64,000 bases of DNA, from NCBI RefSeq assembly GCF_009193175.1, contig NZ_VUKE01000019.1:19837-83836 (forward strand), given 5' to 3'. The first letter of the stretch is position 1, and each line of letters begins with the position of its first letter. Position numbers and translations under genes: made by a program. Of this stretch, positions 41,874 to 51,340 are shown piece after piece. Source of the DNA: Georgenia ruanii (GTDB lineage: Bacteria; Actinomycetota; Actinomycetes; Actinomycetales; Actinomycetaceae). The notes under the pieces are model-generated. The model saw nothing but the letters and a program-made list of their open reading frames with translations. It was not told where the DNA came from and searched no databases.

Positions 41874-42344
41874 TCACTCCTCGCCGATGTCCTCGTTCCA
41901 CAGCTCCGGCTCCGCGGCGATGAAGTCGCGCATGAGGGTCACGCACTCGGCGTCGTCGAGCACGACGACCTCGACGCCGCGCTCGCGCAGCAGGTCCTCC
42001 CCGCCGCGGAAGGTCCGGTTCTCGCCGATGACGACCCGCGGGATCTTGTAGAGCAGGATCGCGCCGGTGCACATGTCGCACGGCGAGAGCGTGGTGACCA
42101 TGGTGGCCCGCGCGTACACCGACGCGGGCAGCCGGCCGGCGTTCTCCAGGCAGTCGGTCTCGCCGTGCCGGATGGCGCTGCCGTCCTGCACCCGCCGGTT
42201 GCGGCCGAGCGCGAGCACCGCCCCGTCAAGGACCAGCGCCGCCCCGATGGGCACGCCGCCCTCGGTGCGGCCGGCTCGGGCCTCGGCGCGGGCCAGGGCG
42301 AGGGCGTCGGCGTCGGTGAGCGCACGGGTCTCCATGGGGGCCAT
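41874..42344 (-). CDS. Cytosine deaminase, yeast FCY1 type (CDA-fold nucleobase deaminase)
   Basis: A 156-aa zinc deaminase. The zinc motifs are HGETDCLENAGR (His ligand plus catalytic Glu) and TLSPCDMCTGAILLYKIPRVVIGENRTF (two Cys ligands). The C-terminus VVVLDDAECVTLMRDFIAAEPELWNEDIGE follows yeast cytosine deaminase closely as I recall it, including the terminal EDIGE. This type converts cytosine to uracil and differs from the larger bacterial CodA enzyme. The start may be 42344 (MAPMETR) or the ATG at 42335. It lies between the broken GNAT gene and a divergent MFS exporter gene, which might export or import nucleobases. Confidence 0.82.
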   Translation of the reverse strand: MAPMETRALTDADALALARAEARAGRTEGGVPIGAALVLDGAVLALGRNRRVQDGSAIRHGETDCLENAGRLPASVYARATMVTTLSPCDMCTGAILLYKIPRVVIGENRTFRGGEDLLRERGVEVVVLDDAECVTLMRDFIAAEPELWNEDIGEE

Positions 42345-42424
42345 CTTGGCGGGTGGCCAACCTCACCGGCGGCAGGCGCCTCCCTCGTGTCTCGGGATCG
42401 GACACGGTGCGCCAGAATCATCTC

Positions 42425-43636
42425 GTGCTAGGGCCCTACCGCCAGATCCTGTCCCTCCCGGGCGCCCTGGCCTTCTCCGCCGCCGGGCTCCTCGCCCGCT
42501 TCCCCGGCGGGATGATCAGCCTCGGCATCATCCTCATGCTCTCCGCCCTGACCGGCTCCTACGCCACCGCTGGGTCGGTGGCGGCCACGTTCGTCGTGGC
42601 CCAGGCCGTCTGCGCCCCCCAGCTGGCCCGGCTCGTCGACCGGCACGGCCAGGCCCGCGTCATGGCGCCCTCCCTGACCCTGAGCGCCGCGGGCCTGCTC
42701 GGCCTGGTCCTCGCCGCCGTCGCCGGCGCCCCGGCGTGGACCCTGTACGCCACCGCCGTGGTGGCCGGCGCCACCGTGGGCGCCATGGGCGCGCTCGTCC
42801 GTGCCCGGTGGAGCCAGGTGGTGCAGAACCCCGGCGAGCTCCACCGCGCCTTCTCCCTGGAGTCCGCGCTCGACGAGTTCACCTTCGTCGTCGGGCCGGT
42901 CGTCGCCACCATGCTGGCGACGGGGGTGGCGCCCTGGGCCGGCCTGGTGCTCGCGCTCGTCCTCGTGGTCGGCGGCGGCTACACCTTCCTCGCGCAACGG
43001 GCCACCGAGCCGCCGCTCGTCGTCCTCGAGGGCCGCGCCGCCCGCGGCTCGGCCATGCGCTCGGCCGCGATGGTCGGCCTGGTGGGCGTGTTCATCTTCG
43101 TGGGCAGCATCTTCGGCGCCAGCGACGTCGCGACCGTCGCCTTCACCGCGGAGCAGGGACGCCCGGGCGCGGCGGGCATCCTCCTGGGCATCTTCGCCAC
43201 CGGGTCGATGATCGCCGGGCTGCTCTACGGCGCCAAGGTGTGGGAGGGGCCCGCGTGGCGGCGCTTCCTGCTCGGCGTCGTCGTGCTGGCGGTGGGCAGC
43301 GGGCTGTTCCTGCTCGTCGGCTCGCTCGCCGTCATGGCCGCGGTGATGTTCGTGACCGGCTTCGCCATCTCCCCGACGATCATCAACGGCAACGCGATCA
43401 TCCAGCACATCGTCGCGCCCGGCCGGCTCACCGAGGGCCTGACCTGGCTGAGCACAGGGATCAACCTCGGCGTCTCGGCCGGCGCGTCGGTGGCGGGGGC
43501 GATGATCGACCGCGCCGGCTCGGCCGGCGGCTTCGGGACGGTCGCGGTCTCCGGCCTGCTCGCCGTGCTCGCGGCCCTGTTCACCGCGCCGGTGCTGCGC
43601 CGCCGTGCGGGGCGTGACCACCCCCACGTGCCCTGA
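42425..43636 (+). CDS. MFS transporter (drug/sugar efflux type)
   Basis: A 403-aa, 12-helix major facilitator. It starts (V)LGPYRQILSLPGALAFSAAGLLARFPGGMISLGIILML. The helix 2-3 loop is LARLVDRHGQARVMAPSL, close to the MFS A-motif, and a duplicate half begins near residue 205 (SAMRSAAMVGLVGVFIFVG). I recall this opening from actinobacterial exporters of unknown substrate. The GTG at 42425 was chosen because it gives the recurrent LGPYRQIL terminus. It is divergent from the cytosine deaminase gene. The substrate cannot be told. Confidence 0.85.
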   Translation: MLGPYRQILSLPGALAFSAAGLLARFPGGMISLGIILMLSALTGSYATAGSVAATFVVAQAVCAPQLARLVDRHGQARVMAPSLTLSAAGLLGLVLAAVAGAPAWTLYATAVVAGATVGAMGALVRARWSQVVQNPGELHRAFSLESALDEFTFVVGPVVATMLATGVAPWAGLVLALVLVVGGGYTFLAQRATEPPLVVLEGRAARGSAMRSAAMVGLVGVFIFVGSIFGASDVATVAFTAEQGRPGAAGILLGIFATGSMIAGLLYGAKVWEGPAWRRFLLGVVVLAVGSGLFLLVGSLAVMAAVMFVTGFAISPTIINGNAIIQHIVAPGRLTEGLTWLSTGINLGVSAGASVAGAMIDRAGSAGGFGTVAVSGLLAVLAALFTAPVLRRRAGRDHPHVP

Positions 43637-43708
43637 CACCGGGCTCGACCTGCGGCCCCCGACCGGCCGGGGCAGGATCGAGGCGAACCCGAGCAAAAGG
43701 AGCAGACT

Positions 43709-45451
43709 GTGGCACGCAGCGTCGCCGAGCACCTCGTCAACCAGCTGGTCGCCGCCGGGGTCGAACGCATCTACGGCATCGTGGGCGACTCCCTCAACCC
43801 CGTCGTCGACGCCGTCCGGCGTACCCCGGGCATCGACTGGGTGCACGTGCGCCACGAGGAGGCCGCGGCCTTCGCGGCCGGGGCGGAGGCGGAGGTCACC
43901 GGCCGGCTGACGGCCTGCGCCGGCTCCTGCGGGCCGGGCAACCTCCACCTCATCAACGGCCTGTACGACGCCAACCGCAACAGGGTCCCGGTCGTGGCCA
44001 TCGCCTCGCACATCCCCAGCGACCAGATCGGGACCGAGTTCTTCCAGGAGACCCACCCGGACCGGATCTTCACCGAGTGCTCGGTTTACTCCGAGATGGT
44101 CTCCGACCCAGGCCAGGTGCCCCGAGTCACCCGCACCGCCATCCAGCACGCCGTCGCCGCGCCCGGCGTCGCCGTGATCACCCTGCCGGGCGACGTCGCG
44201 GACCAGGCCGTCGACGACGCCGGGCAGCAGGCGGTCGTGCCGCCCACCGGCCACGCCCGCCTCGTGCCCCATGCCGCCGACGTCACCGCCCTGGCGGAGG
44301 CGATCAACGACGCCGAGAAGGTGACCCTGTTCGTCGGGGCGGGCGCCCGCGGCGCCCACGACGAGGTCCTCGAGCTGGCCGACCTGGCGGCCGCACCGGT
44401 CGGCCACTCGCTGCGGGGCAAGGAGGTCATCCAGTACGACAACCCCTTCGACGTCGGCATGTCCGGCCTGCTCGGCTACGGCGCCTGCGTGGACGCCATG
44501 GAGGGCGCCGACCTCCTCGTCCTGGTCGGCACGGACTTCCCCTACAAGGCCTTCCTGCCCCAGGACGTCACCACCGCGCAGATCGACATCGACGCCAGCC
44601 ACCTCGGCCGGCGCACCCGCCTGGACCTGCCGGTGCACGGCGACGTCAAGGAGACGATGCGGCTGCTCATCCCGCAGATCCGGCGCAAGACCGACCGGAA
44701 GTTCCTCGAGCGGATGCTCAAGAAGCAGCGGGACATGATGACCAAGGTCGTCGGGGCGTACACCCGCAACGTGGAGAAGATGCGGCCCATCCACCCCGAG
44801 TATGCCGCCGTGCTGCTGGACGAGGCGGCCAGCGAGGACGCCGTGTTCACGGTCGACACCGGCATGTGCAACGTCTGGGCCGCCCGGTACCTCACGCCCA
44901 ACGGCCGGCGCCGGGTCATCGGCTCCTTTCTGCACGGCTCCATGGCCAACGCGCTGCCGCACGCCATCGGCGCGGCGTTCACCGACCGGGACCGGCAGGT
45001 CGTCGCCCTCGCCGGCGACGGCGGCCTGTCGATGCTGCTCGGTGAGCTCATCACGATGCGCACCTACAACCTGCCCATCAAGGTCGTCGTGTTCAACAAC
45101 GCGACCCTGGGCATGGTCAAGCTCGAGATGATCGTCGAGGGGCTGGTCTCCCACGGCACCGACTCCCCCGCCGTCGACTACCGGCGGCTGGCGATGTCGC
45201 TGGGGATCCCGGCGGTGCGCGTGGAGGACCCCCGCGACCTGCGCAAGGCGCTCAAGGACGGCCTGCGCCGCGAGGGCCCGGCGCTCATCGACGTCGTCAC
45301 CGACCCCAACGCGCTGTCCATCCCGCCGTCGATCACCTCCGGGCAGATCCGCGGTTTCGCCACCGCCGTGACCAAGCAGGTCCTCGGCGGCGGCATGGGC
45401 GAGGTCATGGCGATGGCCAGGTCGAACCTGCGCAACGTCCCGCGGCCGTAG
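43709..45451 (+). CDS. poxB: Pyruvate dehydrogenase (quinone) / pyruvate oxidase-type ThDP enzyme
   Basis: A 580-aa thiamine diphosphate enzyme. The Pyr domain has IYGIVGDSLNPVVDAV, HVRHEEAAAFAAGAEA and SCGPGNLHLINGLYDANRNRVPVVAIASHIPS. The central FAD domain contains VTLFVGAGARGA. The PP domain holds the ThDP motif ALAGDGGLSMLLGELITM with VFNNATLGMVKLE. The last 25 residues (GGGMGEVMAMARSNLRNV) resemble the membrane-binding tail of E. coli PoxB. It oxidises pyruvate to acetate and CO2 with electrons to quinone. The GTG start has AAAAGGAG 7 nt upstream. It is monocistronic, with a hairpin directly at the stop. Confidence 0.9.
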   Translation: MARSVAEHLVNQLVAAGVERIYGIVGDSLNPVVDAVRRTPGIDWVHVRHEEAAAFAAGAEAEVTGRLTACAGSCGPGNLHLINGLYDANRNRVPVVAIASHIPSDQIGTEFFQETHPDRIFTECSVYSEMVSDPGQVPRVTRTAIQHAVAAPGVAVITLPGDVADQAVDDAGQQAVVPPTGHARLVPHAADVTALAEAINDAEKVTLFVGAGARGAHDEVLELADLAAAPVGHSLRGKEVIQYDNPFDVGMSGLLGYGACVDAMEGADLLVLVGTDFPYKAFLPQDVTTAQIDIDASHLGRRTRLDLPVHGDVKETMRLLIPQIRRKTDRKFLERMLKKQRDMMTKVVGAYTRNVEKMRPIHPEYAAVLLDEAASEDAVFTVDTGMCNVWAARYLTPNGRRRVIGSFLHGSMANALPHAIGAAFTDRDRQVVALAGDGGLSMLLGELITMRTYNLPIKVVVFNNATLGMVKLEMIVEGLVSHGTDSPAVDYRRLAMSLGIPAVRVEDPRDLRKALKDGLRREGPALIDVVTDPNALSIPPSITSGQIRGFATAVTKQVLGGGMGEVMAMARSNLRNVPRP

Positions 45452-45454
45452 CGA

Positions 45455-45482
45455 GCGGCCGGTGCGGCACCGCACCGGCCGC
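45455..45482 (+). terminator. Hairpin terminator after poxB
   Basis: A perfect 13-bp stem (GCGGCCGGTGCGG and complement) with a 2-nt centre starts 4 bp after the poxB stop. No T-tract. Confidence 0.7.
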
Positions 45483-45644
45483 CCACCAACCGAGACGGTG
45501 GCCCGCCAGCTGGGCCGGTCGTGCTGTGATCTGCGACACTCGGACACGGTCGGCGACGCCTCGTCGTCACATCGACGTGATGCCATGACGGGCACGACGA
45601 GCCGACAAGCCGCACTATGTTGACTGCAAGCTCGGGAGGCCCTC

Positions 45645-46481
45645 ATGACCGCTCGTCACTTTCGCACCGGCGCCCTGGTGGCCGGCGCCGCGCTCGTGCT
45701 GGCCGCCTGCGGCGGGGGAGGACAGGCCGGGGGCGGGGGCACCACCGGCGGCGCCACGGCGGGCGGGGCGGACCTCGGGCTGGTCAAGAAGGGCGCCCTG
45801 ACGGTCTGCTCGGACGTGCCCTACCCGCCCTTCGAGGTGGAGGACGCGTCCAAGCCCAGCGGCTACGGCGGCTTCGACATCGACCTGCTCCAGCAGGTCG
45901 CCGACAAGCTCGGCGTCACCCTGTCGGTGCAGGACGTCAGCTTCGACGCGCTCCAGTCGGGCACCACGCTGGCCGCCGGCCAGTGCGACGTCGGCGCCTC
46001 GGCGATCACCATCACCGATGCCCGCAAGCAGAACCTGGACTTCACCGACCCGTACTACGACTCCCTGCAGTCCCTGCTCGTCAAGAAGGACTCGGGCATC
46101 TCCTCCATCAAGGACCTGGCGGGCAAGAAGGTCGGCGTGCAGCAGGGCACCACCGGCAAGAGCTACGCCCAGCAGCACGCGGCCGATGCCAGCATCGTCG
46201 ACTACCCCTCCGACGGCGAGCTGTGGCCCGCCCTGCAGGCCGGGCAGATCGACGCGATCCTCCAGGACTACCCGGTCAACTTCCAGCACCAGAAGACCGA
46301 CCCGAGCTACGTCGTCGTCGAGCAGTACAAGACCAACGAGCAGTACGGCTTCGCCCTCGCCAAGGGCAAGAACCCCAAGCTGCTCGAGGCGATCGACACC
46401 GAGCTCAAGACCCTGCGCGACGACGGCACCTACCAGAAGATCTACGACTCGTACTTCTCGACCGCCGGAGCCTCCTCCTGA
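45645..46481 (+). CDS. Polar amino acid ABC transporter substrate-binding lipoprotein
   Basis: A 278-aa family-3 binding protein. The signal peptide ends in the lipobox LAAC (Cys22) with a Gly-rich linker. The mature domain has GALTVCSDVPYPPFEVED, GYGGFDIDLLQQVADKLG, VGASAITITDARKQNLDFTDPYYDS and a terminal KNPKLLEAIDTELKTLRDDGTYQKIYDSYF. It captures an amino acid for the permease and ATPase that follow. Gaps are 16 bp to the permease gene and a 4-bp overlap beyond. The ligand (for example glutamine, cystine or arginine) is not evident. Confidence 0.92.
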   Translation: MTARHFRTGALVAGAALVLAACGGGGQAGGGGTTGGATAGGADLGLVKKGALTVCSDVPYPPFEVEDASKPSGYGGFDIDLLQQVADKLGVTLSVQDVSFDALQSGTTLAAGQCDVGASAITITDARKQNLDFTDPYYDSLQSLLVKKDSGISSIKDLAGKKVGVQQGTTGKSYAQQHAADASIVDYPSDGELWPALQAGQIDAILQDYPVNFQHQKTDPSYVVVEQYKTNEQYGFALAKGKNPKLLEAIDTELKTLRDDGTYQKIYDSYFSTAGASS

Positions 46482-46497
46482 CCCACCGGGGGCCGCC

Positions 46498-47285
46498 ATG
46501 AGCATGCGCCGAACCACCAAGCGCCGCCTCACCCGCGGAGTGCTCTACGCGGTGTTCGTCGCCGTGGTGGTCTTCGTCGTGCTGGCCACGGACTGGGCCC
46601 GGGTGGTCAACCAGTTCTTCCGGATCGACATCGCCCGGGAGCAGCTGCCGCAGATCATCACGATCGCGCTGAAGAACACCATCTTGTTCACGGTGATCTC
46701 GTTCGTCGGTGGCGTCGTCCTCGGCATCGTCATGGCGCTGATGAAGCTGTCCTCCGTGGCGCCCTACCGCTGGTTCGCGACGGCGTACGTGGAGTTCTTC
46801 CGCGGCGTGCCGGCGCTGCTGACGATCTTCGCGATGGCGTACATGCTGCCCATCGCCCTGGGCATCCAGGTGCCGGGCGGGCAGGTGGGCGCCGGACTCG
46901 TCGGCCTCATCCTCGTCGCCTCGGCCTACATGGCCGAGGTCATCCGGGCGGGCATCCAGGCGGTGCCGAAGGGCCAGTCGGAGGCCGCCCGGTCCCTCGG
47001 GATGTCCCCGACCCGCACGATGTTCTGGGTGATCCTCCCCCAGGGGTTCCGGATCATCATCCCGCCGATGACCAACGAGTTCGTCCTGCTCCTCAAGGAC
47101 ACCTCGCTGCTCTTCATCGCCGGGTCCACGGTCTTCACCAAGGAGCTGACGACGTTCTCCCGCGACGCGCTGACCACCACCGCCAACGGCACGCCGCTGA
47201 TCATGGCCGCCATGCTCTACCTCATCGTGACGATCCCGCTCACCCGCCTGGTCGCGGTCCTCGAGCGGAAGATGGCGAGGCAGCG

Positions 47286-47289
<4 letters not shown>
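46498..47289 (+). CDS. Polar amino acid ABC transporter permease
   Basis: A 263-aa HisM-type permease. Membrane segments lie at about residues 16-33, 55-80, 93-120, 128-150 and 230-250. The EAA loop is [39 protein letters not shown], and [21 protein letters not shown] is the family signature. The N-terminus is basic ([12 protein letters not shown]). It ends 4 bp inside the start of the ATPase gene (ATGA). It probably works as a homodimer because only one permease is present. Confidence 0.92.
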
Positions 47290-48098
<809 letters not shown>

Positions 48099-48260
48099 TT
48101 CTGAGGGCGCCCCGGCTCCCCTGGCCCGCGCCGGCTCCCGCCGTCGTCACCGCGGCGCGCGCCCGCATCCCGCGTGGGCGGCCCCGTCGCGACGGGCGGC
48201 GACTGGCCGCCGGGGTCGCGCGATGAGAACGTGGTGGGTCGGAGACAGGGAGGTGGAGCG

Positions 48261-48782
48261 ATGAGCGCGGACGGCGCGAGGCACCTGGTGATCATGGGCG
48301 TGGCCGGCTCCGGGAAGACCACCATCGCCCAGCTCCTCACCAGCAAGCTCGGCTGGGTCAGCGCCGAGGCCGACGAGTTCCACAGCGCGGCCAACATCGC
48401 GAAGATGGCCGCCGGGACCCCGCTCACCGACGAGGACCGCTGGCCCTGGCTGCGCGCCATCCGCAGCTGGCTCGACGAGCAGGAGGCCGCGGGCCGGCGG
48501 GCCGTGGTCACCTGCTCCGCCCTCAAGCGGGCCTACCGCGACGTCCTCGCCGGCCCGAAGCGCGACGTCACCTTCGTCCACCTCACCGGCTCGGCCGAGG
48601 TCATCGCGGCGCGGATGCAGCACCGCACGGGCCATTTCATGCCGCCGTCGCTGCTGCCGTCGCAGTTCCAGACCCTCGAGGCCTTGGGGCCCGACGAGAA
48701 CGGCATCGCCGTCGACATCTCGGGCACCCCCGACCAGATCGCCGAGGAGGTCATCGACCGCCTGGGCCTGCGACAGGGCTGA
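48261..48782 (+). CDS. gntK: Gluconokinase
   Basis: A 173-aa P-loop kinase. Its Walker A is VAGSGKTT at about residues 14-21, followed by AEADEFHSAANIAKMAAGTPLTDEDRWPWLRAIRSWLDE, VVTCSALKRAYRDVL, and the lid/LTGS-EVIAARMQHRTGHFMPPSLLPSQF segment. It phosphorylates D-gluconate to 6-phosphogluconate (EC 2.7.1.12), feeding the pentose phosphate pathway. The ATG has GGGAGGTGGAG upstream. The gene converges on the FadR-type regulator gene with a 32-bp overlap, and the gluconate permease lies just beyond. This is the key enzyme of the sugar-acid region. Confidence 0.94.
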   Translation: MSADGARHLVIMGVAGSGKTTIAQLLTSKLGWVSAEADEFHSAANIAKMAAGTPLTDEDRWPWLRAIRSWLDEQEAAGRRAVVTCSALKRAYRDVLAGPKRDVTFVHLTGSAEVIAARMQHRTGHFMPPSLLPSQFQTLEALGPDENGIAVDISGTPDQIAEEVIDRLGLRQG

Positions 48783-49563
48783 CCGCCGCGCCGGCGTCGC
48801 CCACGGCGTGCCCGAGCGGCGCAGCGATGCCCAGCGGCGGGGTGAACCGCACGTCGCGCAGCTCGTTCCAGACCTCCATGACCACGGCCCGCGCGTGCCT
48901 CTCGGCGGCGTCCTCGTCGTGCTCGGCGACCGCCCGGGCGACCGCCTCGTGGTGGTCCAGCGACGCCGGCACCGGGTCCCGGGGCGTCAGGTGCAGGTGG
49001 GTGCGACCGGCGAGGACCTCGGTGACGACGCCCCGCAGGGCCGCGAGCATGTCGTTCTCGCTGGCCTCGATGAGCAGCGCGTGGAACTCGATGTCCGCCT
49101 GGAGGTACTCCTCCCCCGCCCCCTCGCCCGCCTCGCCGAGCCGGCGCAGCGTCGCGGCCAGCTCGGTCAGGCGCGCCGCGACCGGCGCGGGCGCCTTGAG
49201 GGCGGCGAGGCGCGCCGCCGTCGGCTCGAGCGCCAGGCGCAGCTCGGTGAGCCGGTGGAGCTGGTCGTCGCGGTGCGGCCCGGACAGCCGCCAGCGGATG
49301 ACGCGCGGCTCGAGGACGCTCCAGTCGCGCACGGGCCGGACCGTCACGCCCACGCGCCGCCGGGACTCCACCATGCCGAGGGACTCCAGCACCCGGACCG
49401 CCTCGCGGACCACCGTGCGGGAGACCTCGAACCGCTCCGCCAGCTGGGCGAGCGTGAGGACGCTGCCGGGCGGGCAGTGACCGTGGGCGATGTCGGTGCC
49501 GAGCCGGTCGAGCACGTCGGTGTGCAGGACCGGGGCCTTCTCCTGCGCCCCGCGAACCACCAT
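48751..49563 (-). CDS. FadR-type GntR-family transcriptional regulator of sugar-acid genes
   Basis: A 270-aa regulator. The N-terminal winged helix has LDRLGTDIAHGHCPPGSVLTLAQLAERFEVSRTVVREAVRVLESLGMVESRRRVGVTV. The C-terminal helical FCD domain contains LRLALEPTAARLAALKA, DIEFHALLIEASEND and DHHEAVARAVAEHDEDAAERHA, with the conserved D/H metal-site residues. The ATG has CAGGAGG upstream. It is divergent from gntP and overlaps the convergent gntK. Two GT-N3-AC operators occur, at gntP and at manD, and FadR-type proteins bind this pattern. Gluconate or a related acid is the likely effector. Probably a repressor. Confidence 0.9.
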   Translation of the reverse strand: MVVRGAQEKAPVLHTDVLDRLGTDIAHGHCPPGSVLTLAQLAERFEVSRTVVREAVRVLESLGMVESRRRVGVTVRPVRDWSVLEPRVIRWRLSGPHRDDQLHRLTELRLALEPTAARLAALKAPAPVAARLTELAATLRRLGEAGEGAGEEYLQADIEFHALLIEASENDMLAALRGVVTEVLAGRTHLHLTPRDPVPASLDHHEAVARAVAEHDEDAAERHARAVVMEVWNELRDVRFTPPLGIAAPLGHAVGDAGAAVSPVAGPGGR

Positions 49564-49655
49564 GTGCGTCCTCCTGACCCATGCGTCGGCGGCGCCGAGG
49601 GCGTCGCACCCGGGGCGTCGACGTCCCGCGGCCAACACATGATGACATCTTTGGC

Positions 49656-49672
49656 AAAAGTGTGACCTTTGT
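49656..49672. promoter_or_regulatory. FadR-type operator at the regulator/gntP divergent promoter
   Basis: CAAAAGT-GTG-ACCTTTG is a quasi-palindrome (6 of 7 arm positions) with the FadR-subfamily core GT-N3-AC. It lies between a possible gntP -35 TTGGCA (49652-49657) and -10 CACTGT (49676-49681), so a bound protein would block the promoter. A nearly identical core is found at 55238-55254. Confidence 0.6.
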
Positions 49673-49819
49673 GTCACTGTGTGGACCAGCATCTCGCGAC
49701 CGGTGGCGTCCGGAAAAATCGTGTGGCCGTCGCGCCGCGCCCTGACCCGCGGTCGCCCGCTGCCAACCCATCCTCCTTGCGGCTCACCCGGGCCGCCCGA
49801 GATCAACGGAGACTTCTCC

Positions 49820-51205
49820 ATGGAAGACTGGACCCAGACCCTGGGAGCGGGACCGCTCCTCGGGATCGCGGCCGGCGCCATCGCACTGCTCCTGATCCTG
49901 GTGATCAGGTTCAAGATGCACGCGTTCCTCACGCTCATCCTCGTCTCGCTGCTCACGGCGTTCGCCACGGGGATCCCCGCGAACCTCATCGTCGACACCG
50001 CGGTCAGCAGCTTCGGCGGCACCCTCGGCTCGGTGGCCCTGCTCATCGGCCTCGGCGCCATGCTCGGCAAGATGGTCGAGTACAGCGGCGGTGCCAAGGT
50101 GCTCGCCGACAAGATGGTCGACGTCTTCGGCGAGCAGCGGGCGCCCTTCGCGCTCGGCCTCGCGTCGCTGATCATGGGCTTCCCCATCTTCTTCGACGCC
50201 GGCCTCATCGTCATGCTGCCGATCATCTTCGCCGTCGCCCGCCGCATGGGCGGCGACAACGTGCTGCTCTACGGCATCCCCGCCGCGGCCGCGTTCTCGG
50301 TCATGCACGTCTTCACGCCCCCGCACCCCGGCCCGGTCAGCGCCACCGAGCTCTACGGCGCGAACCTCGGCCTGGTCCTGCTCGTCGGCCTCATCATCGT
50401 CTTCCCGGTCTGGTACCTCACCGGTTACCTCTGGGGCAAGCGCGTGGGCCGCCGGTACATCTTCCCGGTGCCGGCGCTCTTCGGCGCCACCGCCGACGAC
50501 GCCGAGCTGCCTCGCAACCCCCCCAAGGTCGGCACGATCATCGCGGTGCTGCTCCTGCCCCTGGTGCTGATCTTCATGAACACCGGCCTGGACTTCCTGC
50601 GCGCGGCCGACACGGTCTCGGCGGACGCCACCTGGTTCCAGGTGCTCTCGGCCATCGGCAAGTCCCCGGTGGCGCTGCTCATCTCCGTCCTCGTGGCCAC
50701 GTGGGTGCTCGGCCTGCGCCGCGGCGAGAACGGCACGGCGCTGGAGAAGGTGCTCGACTCGGCGCTCGGGCCCATCTGCTCGGTCACCCTCATCACCGGC
50801 GCCGGCGGCATGTTCGGCGGGATCCTGCGCGCCTCCGGCATCGGCGACGCGCTGGCGAGCTCCCTGGACAACCTCGGCCTGCCGGTCATCGTCGCGGCCT
50901 ACGTCGTCGCCGTCATCCTCCGCGTCGCGCAGGGCTCGGCCACGGTCGCGCTCGTGACCGCCGCCGGGCTCATGGCCCCGGCCGTCGCCGCCGGCGACTA
51001 CAGCGCCCTGCAGATCGTGGCCATCACTCTGGCCACCGCGGCCGGGTCGGTCTTCGCCGGACACGTCAACGACTCCGGGTTCTGGCTGGTCGGCCGGCTC
51101 ATGGGCATGGACGTCAAGACCACGCTGAAGACCTGGACGGTCCAGCAGGCGCTGGAGTCGGTGGCCGGGTTCCTCATCGTCCTGGTCGTCTTCGTCATCG
51201 CCTGA
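49820..51205 (+). CDS. gntP: Gluconate:H+ symporter, GntP family
   Basis: A 461-aa permease with about 12 to 14 membrane segments. Characteristic stretches are GAGPLLGIAAGAIALLLILVIRFKMHAFLTLILVSLLTA, SLIMGFPIFFDAGLIVMLPIIF, HVFTPPHPGPVSATELYGANLG and GSVFAGHVNDSGFWLVGRLMGMDVKTTLKTW. These match GntP/IdnT transporters, which import gluconate, idonate or related acids. The ATG at 49820 gives MEDWTQTLG. The transcript would have a leader of about 130 nt from the divergent promoter. It precedes a very strong hairpin terminator and works with gntK and the downstream dehydrogenases. Confidence 0.93.
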   Translation: MEDWTQTLGAGPLLGIAAGAIALLLILVIRFKMHAFLTLILVSLLTAFATGIPANLIVDTAVSSFGGTLGSVALLIGLGAMLGKMVEYSGGAKVLADKMVDVFGEQRAPFALGLASLIMGFPIFFDAGLIVMLPIIFAVARRMGGDNVLLYGIPAAAAFSVMHVFTPPHPGPVSATELYGANLGLVLLVGLIIVFPVWYLTGYLWGKRVGRRYIFPVPALFGATADDAELPRNPPKVGTIIAVLLLPLVLIFMNTGLDFLRAADTVSADATWFQVLSAIGKSPVALLISVLVATWVLGLRRGENGTALEKVLDSALGPICSVTLITGAGGMFGGILRASGIGDALASSLDNLGLPVIVAAYVVAVILRVAQGSATVALVTAAGLMAPAVAAGDYSALQIVAITLATAAGSVFAGHVNDSGFWLVGRLMGMDVKTTLKTWTVQQALESVAGFLIVLVVFVIA

Positions 51206-51242
51206 CCGGTCGCGGGCGGCGGACGGCGCCCCCGACACGCAC

Positions 51243-51285
51243 CAGCACGGAAGCCCCCGGGTCTCACCCGGGGGCTTCCGTGCTG
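51243..51285. terminator. Bidirectional terminator between gntP and idnD
   Basis: A perfect 20-bp stem (CAGCACGGAAGCCCCCGGGT and complement) with a 3-nt loop lies 38 bp after gntP and 56 bp from the end of the convergent dehydrogenase gene. The strongest hairpin in the window. Confidence 0.88.
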
Positions 51286-51340
51286 TGCCGGCCGGTTCGG
51301 GACGGCCGGTGCGGGCCGCCGATCGCGCGGCCCGGTGATG

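Noticed and set aside
42428..45646. A 1072-codon minus-strand open frame
   Set aside because: It is antisense to the MFS and poxB genes, whose plus-strand proteins show clear family motifs; high GC keeps the frame open.
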